Source of the DNA: CALDTK01 sp965215215 | GTDB lineage: Bacteria; Bacteroidota; Bacteroidia; Chitinophagales; Saprospiraceae | NCBI GenBank assembly: GCA_965215215.1 | Contig: OZ244043.1 | Location: 1,488,001 to 1,552,000 of the forward strand | Reading direction: 5' to 3' | Length of the DNA: 64,000 bases | Shown: piece by piece, positions 8,255-17,225 of the stretch | Position numbering within the stretch: position 1 is the stretch's first letter | Layout: every line of letters begins with the position of its first letter | The notes under the pieces: generated by a model | The model's input: the letters and a program-made list of their open reading frames with translations, nothing else | What the model was told of the DNA's origin: nothing | Databases searched by the model: none | Translations under genes and position numbers: made by a program

Positions 8255-9280
8255 TTACAGCAGGTCATCGTCCAGTTCGGCGAATATTTGTCCCGCTCTC
8301 GCCGCGCCCCGCCTGAGGGCCGCCCGCAGCTCGGCGCAGAAGCGAGCCGGACTGGAAGCACCACGTCCGGCAACGCGGCGACTGCGTCGGCGAAGTAGCT
8401 CGAAGTGGCCGTTGAAGTAAGCTACCGCCCCCTCGCCCTGACTGGCGATGAAGTTGGGGTTGTCGAAGGTGAGGTAGAGCGCGCGGTGTCGGCCATTCGC
8501 GAGCGAGATGGTGGAATTGGTGCTGTGGAGTCGATTCTGCCAGAGGCGCAGCGATCCGCTGCGGCGCTTCGTGCTCGCGGTGAGTTGCTCCTCCAACTTG
8601 TCCACCACGCGCGCGGCCGCCACGAACACCGCCTCGCTATCCGCGCGGTGGAGCATCCCGCTCTCGACGAGCAGCAAGATTTGGTGCACGAGGCTGCGGA
8701 GGGGACCGGGGCCCCAAATCTCTTCGGAGGCCGCTTCGGAGTAGTGCTCGTTGACGCAGCGCGTGCGGCGGATGAATTGGGTGGCCTCGTGGATCTCTTT
8801 ATCGAGCCGGAACGGAGTGGCGTCCCGGGCGTCCACCGCGAGCGTGAACAAGTAGCGCTTTAAGGCGGCGAGCTCCGGTTCCCGAAAGAGGTAGAACACG
8901 GGAATATCGGAGCTCGAGATCCGGATACGGCTCACGGGCTCACCCTCGCGTACCCGAAACCGCTCGGCCACGTGCTCGATCGATTCGAGGTAGCGGTGCT
9001 CGTCGAAGGCCTGGGTCGGACTCAGCGGCGCACTGAAGCTGAATCGCTGGAGCCCGGGCGGGGAGGGCGCCATCTCGAGCCCGAAGCGCTCGGAGAGCCG
9101 AATGAGCTCCCAGGCCGTAAAGGGCATCTCGCCACGCCGGCGCCGGTAGTAGGCGCTCTCGCTCAGCTCGAGCCACTCCGCCGTATCGCGGGCCGACTCC
9201 CCGGAGGCATCGGTGGCCCGGATCAAGCGCATGCGCCAGTCATTGAAGAAGCGCTGTTCGGGACTGGTCGCAATCTGCAT
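8255..9280 (-). CDS. Helix-turn-helix transcriptional regulator, unknown sensor domain
   Basis: 341 residues from the ATG at 9280 (MQIATSPEQRFFNDWRMRL). Residues about 10-65 look like an HTH (SARDTAEWLELSESAYYRRRRGE, then WELIRLSERFGL), close to XRE/BetR-like domains. The rest, about residues 80-320, is mostly helical with FHLF-type aromatic patches and an Arg-rich tail (RRRSRRVAGRGASS), and I do not recognise it. The frame is open upstream on this strand to 9928, but that part overlaps the divergent secreted-protein gene and has no family match. It shares an 81-bp intergenic region with that gene, which it may regulate. Confidence 0.65.
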   Translation of the reverse strand: MQIATSPEQRFFNDWRMRLIRATDASGESARDTAEWLELSESAYYRRRRGEMPFTAWELIRLSERFGLEMAPSPPGLQRFSFSAPLSPTQAFDEHRYLESIEHVAERFRVREGEPVSRIRISSSDIPVFYLFREPELAALKRYLFTLAVDARDATPFRLDKEIHEATQFIRRTRCVNEHYSEAASEEIWGPGPLRSLVHQILLLVESGMLHRADSEAVFVAAARVVDKLEEQLTASTKRRSGSLRLWQNRLHSTNSTISLANGRHRALYLTFDNPNFIASQGEGAVAYFNGHFELLRRRSRRVAGRGASSPARFCAELRAALRRGAARAGQIFAELDDDLL

Positions 9281-9361
9281 GGAGGGAGCTCTGGTTGCCG
9301 TAAAGAAAGGCTTGGCCCCCCTTTTGCCTGGGTAAGGGTACAACTCACCTCCGTGAGAACT

Positions 9362-10603
9362 ATGAGCAAACACATCCTTTTCGGCGGCCTGCTGGGGCTC
9401 GCCGCCGCCGCCAGCGCCCAAACCGCCCAGTACTCCTACATCTCCGACCGCAAATTCGCCGGTCCGGAAGAGCTCGTCGGCTACGATTTCAAACCCGCCC
9501 TCCGGCAGGTAGCCACCGAGCAACCGCAGGAGATCGCCATCGGCCAGTACTCCTTCGGCATCACGCGCAAAAACCTGTACGTCGAGGGTCCGGAGATCAA
9601 GGGCGTGTACAGCCTCAACAACATCAACACCACCGAGTACGGCTACAAGCTGCTCACCATGAACGCCCGCGACCCGACCGTTCAGGGTCACCTCAAAGTG
9701 GTCATCGACGATCTGGCGCAAGTGGAGGGCCTCATCTTCAAGCGCTCCAACAACGACGAGGAGGTGATGTACTTCCTCCGCATCATCGAGCCCGAGGTCG
9801 CCGCGGTCGAGGAAGCCTACTTCACCGACAAGGGGGAGGCCCGCGTGGAGCACATCGATAGCCTCTGGACGGGTACCATCATCCGCCCCTTCCTGCGCGT
9901 GTTTTACGCCCAGGGGGGCGTGCAGCAACGGGCCGTACCGAGCGACTCGCTCTCGCTGCAGTTCTACTCCGTGACCACCATCACCGAGGAGCCGAAAAAG
10001 GAGATCCGCGTAGAGCCCAAGGAGCTGAAGAAGGCACGCAAGGCGCGCAAGAAGCTCGAAAAGCTCGCCGCGGCAACCGGCGACAGTACCCTCCTCGAGG
10101 ACATCGAGCCGGAGGCCGTTTTCGTCGGGGCGAAAACCAAGGTCACCGTGCTGACCACCAAGACCTCACTCGCGCTAAACCAAGACTCGGTGACCCAGAC
10201 GCCGGCCAACGACGAGATACTCGACACCGGCTTCGAGACCGCACCGGCCACCGCGCTCCCGCTCGCGGGGGCCACGGGCCCCGACCCGGTGGCGAGCGCG
10301 GATAGCCTCGCGGCGCCCGCCATCGACAGCAGCGAGTGGAAGATCAGGGTCGTGACCAAATACTTCATCGACCTCAACCAGTACGTCAAGTCCGACGACG
10401 GCACCTCCGGCATGCAGAACCGCACCTACCTCGTCAACGGTATCGTGGAGCGCGAGAACACCAACGCCGGACCCGGCGGCAACCGCTTTCAGTGGGAGCT
10501 CAACATCGACAAGCAGCCCAACTCCTACGTGTACCTCGACGAGCTCTACAACGTCATCTCGATCGCCATCGACGGGCAGAAGTTCTACATGCGCGGTCAG
10601 TGA
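9362..10603 (+). CDS. Secreted protein of unknown function
   Basis: 413 residues; ATG 9362 begins a signal peptide (MSKHILFGGLLGLAAAASAQ). The mature part is Tyr- and Asn-rich near the start, has a Lys/Arg-rich coiled stretch at about residues 215-245 (KELKKARKARKKLEK), then an acidic/Ala-Pro low-complexity linker and a C-terminal block ending in ISIAIDGQKFYMRGQ. No T9SS tail or lipobox is present, so a periplasmic or outer-membrane-associated place is likely. I do not recognise the family. It is divergent from the HTH regulator and convergent with the DUF4837 gene. Confidence 0.7.
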   Translation: MSKHILFGGLLGLAAAASAQTAQYSYISDRKFAGPEELVGYDFKPALRQVATEQPQEIAIGQYSFGITRKNLYVEGPEIKGVYSLNNINTTEYGYKLLTMNARDPTVQGHLKVVIDDLAQVEGLIFKRSNNDEEVMYFLRIIEPEVAAVEEAYFTDKGEARVEHIDSLWTGTIIRPFLRVFYAQGGVQQRAVPSDSLSLQFYSVTTITEEPKKEIRVEPKELKKARKARKKLEKLAAATGDSTLLEDIEPEAVFVGAKTKVTVLTTKTSLALNQDSVTQTPANDEILDTGFETAPATALPLAGATGPDPVASADSLAAPAIDSSEWKIRVVTKYFIDLNQYVKSDDGTSGMQNRTYLVNGIVERENTNAGPGGNRFQWELNIDKQPNSYVYLDELYNVISIAIDGQKFYMRGQ

Positions 10604-10629
10604 GCCCGCCAACCGCACCGCCGATCCGC

Positions 10630-11715
10630 CTATAGCTCCGCGGTGCGGACGATCGTTTCGAGTTGCTGCATGTAATTGCGCTTCTCCTTACCCGGCGCGT
10701 AGACGAAGGCGTCGATCACCCAGAGTCGGTTTCCGCCCGGCTCGGGGATGAGGTAGGTAAAAAAGGGGCCGCCCATAAAGTCGTCGGTCATCTCCCAGAC
10801 GCCACGCGCCTCGAAGGCGTACGCGCCGTCAATCTCGACGGCCTCGGTGAGCACCGGCAGATCGCGGTCGTTGGTCGTCATGTAGCTACCGGCCGTTTGC
10901 GAGCGCACGATCTTGCGGCCCATGCGGTTGCGGAGGGCTACGGCCTCGGCGGCGGTGATCTGCTCGGCGTCCGTGTAGGGGACCCGCGTGAGGAGTAGAT
11001 TTTGGACGACCAACCCGAGGTCGCGCCGCAGCCAAACCACGCTGTCTTTAACCTCCGCGAGCTCGGTGTCGCCGGGCAGCTCGAGCTTCAGGCCCAGGCG
11101 GTTGAACACCGTGTCTTCGAGCGCTTCGTCCCGATCGCTCTGGTAGGTGGTGGCGCGCAGCTTGGGCACGTCGGCCTCGGTGATGCGCTTGCGTACCGTC
11201 GGAAAGCTGCGGGCGATCAGTTCGCCGAGGGCGTCCTGCCCTTCGGCGTAGATGTAGATGAGGGTCTGGTCGCGCGCCCACCGGTCGCGCGATACGGTGA
11301 TCCCCCCGCTCGGGTCCTCCCGCGCGGCGCGTACGCGCTCCTCGCCGACCGCTTCGACCACGAACTGGGTCACCGGGTCGGACGCATCCCGCAGGTCGGC
11401 CAAGATCACGTACAGGCGCAGCTCGCGCCGGGCCGAGTTGCTCTCGAGCTGTTTTAGCGAAAGCCGCTGCACGTCGTAGATCGGCTCCGGTTGCGGCATC
11501 AGGGGGTAGGCCTGCTCGTAGTAGTACAGCAGGGTATCGTCGAGCGGTCCGTCGAAAACGGCGTCGCTGGCGAGGATATTCACGCGGTTGGCGTCGCCGA
11601 AGGCCAGCGGCCGGACGTTGGCGCGGTCCGTCACCTTGGCGGGCGCACCCTCGCTCCCGCAAGCGCCGAGGCCGAGCAGGAGCGTGGCGGAAAAAAGCAG
11701 TCGGTAAAAAGGCAT
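10630..11715 (-). CDS. DUF4837 family lipoprotein
   Basis: 361 residues with a lipoprotein signal (MPFYRLLFSATLLLGLGACG, Cys at about 19). The body matches the Bacteroidota family DUF4837: an early NRVNILASDAVFDGPL-like segment, EPIYDVQRLSLKQ, RRDLGLVVQNLLLTRVPYTD, and a C-terminal region with TTNDRDLPVLTEAV and ARGVWEMTDDFMGGPFFTYL. The function of the family is unknown. It is divergent from the DUF2723 gene with a probable promoter between them. One 13-bp word lies at 11452-11464, encoding part of RLSLKQL. Confidence 0.85.
   Translation of the reverse strand: MPFYRLLFSATLLLGLGACGSEGAPAKVTDRANVRPLAFGDANRVNILASDAVFDGPLDDTLLYYYEQAYPLMPQPEPIYDVQRLSLKQLESNSARRELRLYVILADLRDASDPVTQFVVEAVGEERVRAAREDPSGGITVSRDRWARDQTLIYIYAEGQDALGELIARSFPTVRKRITEADVPKLRATTYQSDRDEALEDTVFNRLGLKLELPGDTELAEVKDSVVWLRRDLGLVVQNLLLTRVPYTDAEQITAAEAVALRNRMGRKIVRSQTAGSYMTTNDRDLPVLTEAVEIDGAYAFEARGVWEMTDDFMGGPFFTYLIPEPGGNRLWVIDAFVYAPGKEKRNYMQQLETIVRTAEL
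11452..11464 (+). repeat. Dispersed 13-bp word, copy 6 (TTTTAGCGAAAGC)
   Basis: Antisense in the DUF4837 gene; the coding strand reads RLSLKQ. Confidence 0.9.
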
Positions 11716-11759
11716 GGGCGAAACTTGCGGTACGATAAGCGATGCGGTACGGCGATAGG

Positions 11760-11788
11760 TTGGTGGTCACAATAAAAAAATACCTTTG
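11760..11788 (+). promoter_or_regulatory. Bacteroidota-type promoter for the DUF2723 operon
   Basis: TTGG at 11760-11763 and TAccTTTG at 11781-11788, 17 bp apart, in an A-rich spacer. This fits the -33/-7 (TTTG / TAnnTTTG) consensus of the phylum. Transcription would start about 47 bp before the ATG. Confidence 0.55.
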
Positions 11789-11841
11789 CCGCTTCCCCAA
11801 CCAGGGCTTGGCCACCAGCCCCCTACCGCTAGATCGTATCC

Positions 11842-14800
11842 ATGGAAGGTTACCGCCGTCACGTTCGCAACGCCTCCTGGCTGGTGTTCGCGATCTCCCT
11901 TATCGTTTATTACTTCTCAGTCGAACGCGTGGGCAGCCTCTGGGATGTCGGCGAGTTCATCCTGGGGGCCCACAAGTTGCAGGTCGTTCACCCGCCGGGG
12001 GCACCGCTGTTCCTGCTGATCGGCCGGGTGTTCGCCTCGATCGCCGAGCTGTTTAGCGACAATCCCTCCCACATCGCCTTCGCCGTCAACCTGCTCTCGG
12101 GCATCTGTACGGCATTCGCGGCGCTGTTCATCGCCCAGGTCACCGGGCTGCTCGGCAAGCTGGCCCTCGTCGGGCGCGATAACCCGACCACCGACGCCGA
12201 GGGGGTAGCCCTGGGTATGGCCTCGCTTTGCGCCGGCCTGGCCACCGCCTTCGCTACGTCCATCTGGTTCTCCGCGGTCGAGGGGGAGGTGTACGCCATG
12301 TCGACGCTCTTCACGACCATGACCCTCTGGGCGATGGTCAAGTGGTACCTCCTGCCCGATACGCCGCAGGCCGATCGTTGGATCGTGTTCGCCGTATTCG
12401 TTACCGGCCTCTCGGTGGGCGTCCACCTGCTGAGCCTGCTCACCTTCCCGGCCCTGGCCATGTTGTACTACTACAAAAAGTACCCCGCGCCGACGCGTAA
12501 CGCCGTGGTCATCGGCTCGATCACGAGTGCGGTCATCGCCCTACTCTCGGCCATCGTGGCGCTCGTCAGCATCGGGAGCAGTGCGTTCTCGCTGCTCTTC
12601 TTCGGCGCCTGCGCGGCGGGGTTCGGCTACCTCGGAATCCGTGGCTTCAAGGGCGACGAGCGGCCCCACATCCGCGCCGCCGCCGGCGGGCTCTCCGCGG
12701 CCCTCGTCGGTGTGGCGGTGCTCGTTTTCGCGCAAGCGGCCGTGATCAAGGGCATCCCCGCACTCTGGGCGGGCTTCGATCGCTTCATGGTCAACTCGCT
12801 CGGGCTGCCCTTTCACTCGGGGCTCGTCCCCGTGGTCCTGCTCTTCGCGGCGGGCGTCTACTTCGGGCTTCGCGCTGCCGCAAAACGGCAGAGCCACGTC
12901 TTGGAGCTCGTTACCATGTCGACGCTCATGCTGGTGATCGGCTTCAGCGTGGTGGGCGTCGTCGTGATCCGCGCCAACGCGAATCCGCCGATCAACATGA
13001 ACGCGCCGATCGACGCGATGCGGCTCCAGTACTACCTCAACCGCGAGCAGTACGGCGACCGCAGCCTGCTCTACGGGCCGAGCTTCGAGGGCCAACGTAC
13101 GGGCATCACCAGCGAGGACACCTACGGCCGCGTGGGCGATCGCTACGAGGTCGTCGACCAGAAGATGAGCCCGGAGTACCGCCCGAGCGACATGATGCTC
13201 TTCCCGCGGATGTACGACGCCAGCCAGGGCCGCCCCGCGATCTACCGCAACTACTGGATGGGGGGCAAGCAGGGGAAGGTGACCATGGGCGACAACCTCA
13301 ATTTCTTCGTGCGCTACCAGCTCGGCTGGATGTACTGGCGTTACTTCATGTGGAATTTTTCGGGGCGCCAGAACCACGCCCAGGGATTTTTCGACAACGA
13401 CCCCACGGCGGGGAACTGGATTACGGGCATCGACTTCGTCGACGAGGCGGTGCTGGGGGTCAACCTCGACGAGTACCCCTCCGAAGCGCGCGAGGAGCAG
13501 GGGCGCAACGCCTACTTCGCCCTGCCGCTCGTCTTCGGGCTCATCGGCCTGCTCTACCACCTGCGCCGACGCCCGGAGGACATGCTGGCCGTACTGGCGC
13601 TGTTCGTCATCACGGGCATCGGGATCATCATCTACACCAACCAACCCCCCAACGAGCCGCGCGAGCGGGACTACGTGCAGGCCGGGGCGGTGTTCGTGTA
13701 CTGCATCTGGATCGGCATGGGGGTACTCGGGCTCTTCGACTTGCTCCGCGCCCGGCTCGCCGGCAGCAACCCGCTCGCGCTCGCCGCGGGCGCCGGGGCG
13801 ATCGTACTGACCGCGCCCGCCCTGATGGCCTTCCAGGGTTTCGACGACCACTCGCGTATGGAGCACAGGGCCTCCCGCGACTACGCCGCTAACTTCCTGG
13901 TCGGCTTAGCGCCGAACGCCATCCTCTTCACCTACGGCGACAACGATACCTACCCGCTTTGGTACGCCCAGGAGGTAGAGGGTATCCGCCCCGACGTACG
14001 CGTGGTCAACCTGAGCCTCATCGCCGTCGATTGGTACATCGACCTGCTCCGGCGCAAGATCAACGAGTCGCCGGCGGTCAAGATGACGCTTCCCCCCGAT
14101 GCACTGCGCGGCGAGTTGCGCAACCAGCTTTACGTCAAGGAGGACTCGCGCGCCATTTCGCTCCAGCAGGCCATCGACTTCGTGGGGGAGTCACACCCCG
14201 TGCCCACGCAGGGCGGCGACGAAATGGCGAGCTACGTGCCCACCGACAAGCTGTTCATCCCCGTGACCCGGGAGGCCGCGCAGGACAATAGCCTAACGGA
14301 TGATCTGCCCGACTCGGCCGCGATCTCGCGGGTCGACCTAAACTTAGGTGGCGCCGGCTACATCATGAAGGACGACCTGGCCGTGATGGATGTACTCGCT
14401 TCGAACCTCTGGGAGCGACCGATTTATTTCGCGGTCACGGTGCCGAAGAGCAAGCTGCTCGGTCTCGCCGATTACACCCGCCTCGAGGGCATGGCCCTGC
14501 GCGTAACCCCCTTCCGCTCGGCCCCGGACCCTACCTTCGGGCAGCTGGGCTCCGGGCGCGTCGACGCGAACCGGGTCTACGAAAACGTAACGGAGAAGTT
14601 TGCCTTCGGCAATTTCGACACCGAACGACTCTTCGTGGACCCGAGCTACGGGGCGAGCGTGCAGGCGATGCAACTGGGCATCATCCGCGCCGAAACCAAA
14701 CTGCTCGAGGCGGGCGACCCGAAGCGCGCCGGCGATCTCGCCCGAACTTACCTCCGGGCCTTCCCGCACGAGAATTTCCCGTTCAACGACTTCACCATCC

Positions 14801-15123
14801 TCCCCATCCAAACCCTGTTGCAAACCGGCGATGTGGCTTCCGCCAAAACGGCCCTCCAGACGATGGCGAACTCACTGGGGGAGTGGCAGCGGTACTACGA
14901 GAGTCAGGATCCGGCGCTCCTCGAAACGGGTCCGCTATCCAACGGTTACAGGGCGAACCAGCAGGCCCGGCAGCAGGTCACGCAAATGGTCGAGAGCATG
15001 CAAGATCCCGCCTTCAAGGCCACGATCGAAGCGGCGCTCAACGGCAGTCCCGCCGAGGTAACCGCCACGCCGACACCCGCCGCCCCCGCCGCCCCGGATA
15101 CGCCCGTCAACGAACCTTCCTAA
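11842..15123 (+). CDS. DUF2723 multi-spanning membrane protein
   Basis: 1093 residues. The N-terminal 180 residues carry the DUF2723 signature (VERVGSLWDVGEFILGAHKL, QVVHPPGAPLFLLIGR), the same fold family as TMEM260-type O-mannosyltransferases; an acidic residue in the first loop (WDVGEF) is the likely catalytic Asp/Glu. About 11-12 hydrophobic segments run to about residue 660, with Asn/Tyr-rich loops, then a soluble C-terminal region of about 400 residues with FTYGDNDTYPLWYAQEVEGIRPDV. A protein or lipid glycosyltransferase role is inference from the family. The tail is Pro/Ala-rich. It heads an operon with rpiB (9 bp gap) and an M28 peptidase. Confidence 0.88.
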   Translation: MEGYRRHVRNASWLVFAISLIVYYFSVERVGSLWDVGEFILGAHKLQVVHPPGAPLFLLIGRVFASIAELFSDNPSHIAFAVNLLSGICTAFAALFIAQVTGLLGKLALVGRDNPTTDAEGVALGMASLCAGLATAFATSIWFSAVEGEVYAMSTLFTTMTLWAMVKWYLLPDTPQADRWIVFAVFVTGLSVGVHLLSLLTFPALAMLYYYKKYPAPTRNAVVIGSITSAVIALLSAIVALVSIGSSAFSLLFFGACAAGFGYLGIRGFKGDERPHIRAAAGGLSAALVGVAVLVFAQAAVIKGIPALWAGFDRFMVNSLGLPFHSGLVPVVLLFAAGVYFGLRAAAKRQSHVLELVTMSTLMLVIGFSVVGVVVIRANANPPINMNAPIDAMRLQYYLNREQYGDRSLLYGPSFEGQRTGITSEDTYGRVGDRYEVVDQKMSPEYRPSDMMLFPRMYDASQGRPAIYRNYWMGGKQGKVTMGDNLNFFVRYQLGWMYWRYFMWNFSGRQNHAQGFFDNDPTAGNWITGIDFVDEAVLGVNLDEYPSEAREEQGRNAYFALPLVFGLIGLLYHLRRRPEDMLAVLALFVITGIGIIIYTNQPPNEPRERDYVQAGAVFVYCIWIGMGVLGLFDLLRARLAGSNPLALAAGAGAIVLTAPALMAFQGFDDHSRMEHRASRDYAANFLVGLAPNAILFTYGDNDTYPLWYAQEVEGIRPDVRVVNLSLIAVDWYIDLLRRKINESPAVKMTLPPDALRGELRNQLYVKEDSRAISLQQAIDFVGESHPVPTQGGDEMASYVPTDKLFIPVTREAAQDNSLTDDLPDSAAISRVDLNLGGAGYIMKDDLAVMDVLASNLWERPIYFAVTVPKSKLLGLADYTRLEGMALRVTPFRSAPDPTFGQLGSGRVDANRVYENVTEKFAFGNFDTERLFVDPSYGASVQAMQLGIIRAETKLLEAGDPKRAGDLARTYLRAFPHENFPFNDFTILPIQTLLQTGDVASAKTALQTMANSLGEWQRYYESQDPALLETGPLSNGYRANQQARQQVTQMVESMQDPAFKATIEAALNGSPAEVTATPTPAAPAAPDTPVNEPS
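12725..12737 (+). repeat. Dispersed 13-bp word, copy 7 (TTTTCGCGCAAGC)
   Basis: Sense in the DUF2723 gene, encoding VFAQAA. Confidence 0.9.
14836..14848 (-). repeat. Dispersed 13-bp word, copy 8 (TTTTGGCGGAAGC)
   Basis: Antisense in the DUF2723 gene; the coding strand reads VASAKTA. Confidence 0.9.
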
Positions 15124-15132
15124 GCCCTAATC

Positions 15133-15576
15133 ATGGCCCTGCCCGAGAAGATCATCATCAGCTCCGACCACGCGGGCTATCGCCTCAAGGAGGCCTGCGC
15201 CGCCCACCTCGAGCGACTCGGCATCGAGGTCAACGATATCGGTACCTCCTCCGAGGAGTCGGTGGACTACCCGGACTTCGTGCATCCGCTAGCCGCCGCG
15301 ATAGAGCGCGGCGACTATCCGCTCGGGGTAGTGGTGTGCGGCAGCGGCCAGGGCGCCTCCATGACGGCCAACAAGCACCAAGGCATCCGTTGCGCCCTGT
15401 GCTGGACGCCCGAGATCGGCGCCCTCGCCCGCGAGCACAACGACGCCAACGTGTTGAGCCTCGCCGAGCGTTTCACGACCGAGACGGAGGGCATCGCCAT
15501 CCTCGACGCCTTCCTCAACGCCAGCTTCGAGGGGGGGCGCCACGCCCGCCGCGTCGGCAAGATCGCCTGCAGTTGA
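15133..15576 (+). CDS. rpiB: Ribose-5-phosphate isomerase B
   Basis: 147 residues, the usual length for RpiB. It interconverts ribose-5-phosphate and ribulose-5-phosphate in the pentose phosphate pathway. Family motifs are in place: IIISSDHAGYRLKE at the N-terminus, the DIGT and VDYPD segment, the active-site CGSGQGASMTANK loop (a Ser/Gly pair replaces the Cys-Gly-Thr of some members), and HNDANVLSLAERF. It lies between the DUF2723 gene and the M28 peptidase; its stop overlaps the TTG start of the latter in a TTGA arrangement. Confidence 0.93.
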   Translation: MALPEKIIISSDHAGYRLKEACAAHLERLGIEVNDIGTSSEESVDYPDFVHPLAAAIERGDYPLGVVVCGSGQGASMTANKHQGIRCALCWTPEIGALAREHNDANVLSLAERFTTETEGIAILDAFLNASFEGGRHARRVGKIACS

Positions 15577-17225
15577 AGGGATCTCTACTCGCACTCGCCC
15601 TGCTCACCGGCTGCCTGGGGCGAGTTTTAGCGCAAGCGGACAGCCTCCCCCGAGTGGACAGCCTCCCTCGAGCCGAGCCGAGCGCGGAGCTCCGTCCGAT
15701 TCGACCGGCGGATACGGCCGGCCTCGCGCGGGGGATCGTCTGGGCCGAGACCATTACCCCGAACGAGCTGCGCGAACATGCCTTCGTGCTCGCCTCGGAT
15801 TCGATGCAGGGACGCGAGACCGGTACGTTGGGCCAGCGCCGCGCCGCTACCTACCTCGGTAGATCCTTCGCGGCGCTCGGCTTGCCCCCCGTAGGCCCGG
15901 ATTCGACTCTCTTCCAACGGATCGCCTTCGAGCGGGCTACCTGGGGGCGGGTGCGGATGAGTGTCAACGGCGTGGAGTTCCGGCACTTGCGCGATTTCTA
16001 CAGTTTCCCGGGGGGATCTTACCCGCTCGACACCGCCGTGGCGAACGTAGTGTACCTCGGTTACGGGATCGACGCGGAGGGGTACTCCGATTACCGGCAG
16101 GCGGGTGATCTCACGGGCAGGGTCGGCATCGTCGTCGAGGGGGAGCCCTTCGGCAAAAAGGGTAAATCGTTGCTTACGGGGACTAAGGACACCTCCGCCT
16201 ACGCAAACATCGCGCACAAGCGCGAGGTCGCCGCGGCGCGAGGTCTGGCGGCTTTACTCGTAGTGGAGCCCAGTATCCAGCGGGGGATCGCGAAAAACCG
16301 CGCCCGCATACTCGACAGTAGCCTGCGTGTCCTCGGGCCGGATACGGAGGATACGAGCTCGGCGCGGCTCAACGTACTCTACGTTTCGCCTAATGTCCTC
16401 ACCGCGTTGGTGGGGAAACGACGTAGGGCGGTGGTGAAGGCCCGCAAGCGGGGGGTACGTAAGGGCGGGGTCAGGCCCGTCGAGCTTCCCGACTCGCTCA
16501 AGCTCGAGCTAGAGCCCGTCAACTCGAGGCTGGAGGGCGTCAACGTGCTCGGGTACATTCGGGGCGGCGACCCCGAGCTCGCCGATGAGCTGGTGGTGAT
16601 GTCGGCGCACTACGACCACCTCGGCGCGCGTGGCGAGACGGTCTTCTACGGCGCCGACGACAACGCCTCCGGCACCAGCACGGTGCTCGAATGTGCCGAG
16701 GCCTTTGCCGCGGCCGCGCGGGCGGGCCAGGCGCCCCGCCGATCGGTACTGTGCCTGCTCGTGAGTGGCGAGGAGAAAGGTTTGCTCGGGAGCGCGTACT
16801 ACGCCGAGCACCCGGTGTTTCCGCTCGACGCCACGGTGGCCGACGTCAACATCGACATGATCGGACGCTACGACGAGGCGCACGCGGATTCGAACGCCTA
16901 CACCTACGTGATCGGGGCGGGGCGAATCAGTCCCGATCTCGACTCCGTCAACCGGGCCGTCAACGACGCCTACGCGAAGCTCGAGCTCGACTACACCTTC
17001 GAGGCCGAGGACGATCCCAACCGATTCTACTACCGCAGCGACCACTACAACTTCGCGCGCAATGGCGTGCCTTCGGTCTTTTACTTTTCGGGGGTACACG
17101 AGGACTACCACCAGCCGAGTGATACGCCCGATAAGCTCGATTTCGGTAAGATGGCCCGGGTGGGCCGACACGCTTTTCTGGTGGCCTGGACGCTAGCCAA
17201 CCGCGACGACCGACTCGGTCGGTAA
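15573..17225 (+). CDS. Secreted M28-family zinc aminopeptidase with PA domain
   Basis: About 550 residues. The likely start is TTG at 15573, overlapping the rpiB stop; it gives a signal peptide (MKGSLLALALLTGCLGRVLA). Zinc-peptidase motifs of the M28 family are complete: MSAHYDHLG (first His), YGADDNASGTS (bridging Asp), SGEEKGLLGS (catalytic Glu pair), NIDMIGR and the final DYHQPSDT His. A protease-associated domain is inserted at about residues 130-250 (YLGYGIDAEGYSDY, AARGLAALLVVEPS). Just after the signal peptide a 15-bp tandem repeat gives DSLPRVDSLPR. The 3' end overlaps the convergent histidine kinase gene by 33 bp. Confidence 0.88.
   Translation: MKGSLLALALLTGCLGRVLAQADSLPRVDSLPRAEPSAELRPIRPADTAGLARGIVWAETITPNELREHAFVLASDSMQGRETGTLGQRRAATYLGRSFAALGLPPVGPDSTLFQRIAFERATWGRVRMSVNGVEFRHLRDFYSFPGGSYPLDTAVANVVYLGYGIDAEGYSDYRQAGDLTGRVGIVVEGEPFGKKGKSLLTGTKDTSAYANIAHKREVAAARGLAALLVVEPSIQRGIAKNRARILDSSLRVLGPDTEDTSSARLNVLYVSPNVLTALVGKRRRAVVKARKRGVRKGGVRPVELPDSLKLELEPVNSRLEGVNVLGYIRGGDPELADELVVMSAHYDHLGARGETVFYGADDNASGTSTVLECAEAFAAAARAGQAPRRSVLCLLVSGEEKGLLGSAYYAEHPVFPLDATVADVNIDMIGRYDEAHADSNAYTYVIGAGRISPDLDSVNRAVNDAYAKLELDYTFEAEDDPNRFYYRSDHYNFARNGVPSVFYFSGVHEDYHQPSDTPDKLDFGKMARVGRHAFLVAWTLANRDDRLGR
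15625..15637 (+). repeat. Dispersed 13-bp word, copy 9 (TTTTAGCGCAAGC)
   Basis: Sense in the M28 peptidase gene at the signal-peptide cleavage site (VLAQAD), same position and frame as copy 1. Confidence 0.9.

Noticed and set aside
9281..9928. N-terminal extension of the HTH regulator
   Set aside because: Overlaps the divergent secreted-protein gene, and its sequence is an antisense shadow of it.
12541..13866. 441-codon minus-strand open frame
   Set aside because: Lies wholly opposite the DUF2723 gene; His/Arg/Asp-rich shadow composition typical of the antisense of GC-rich genes.
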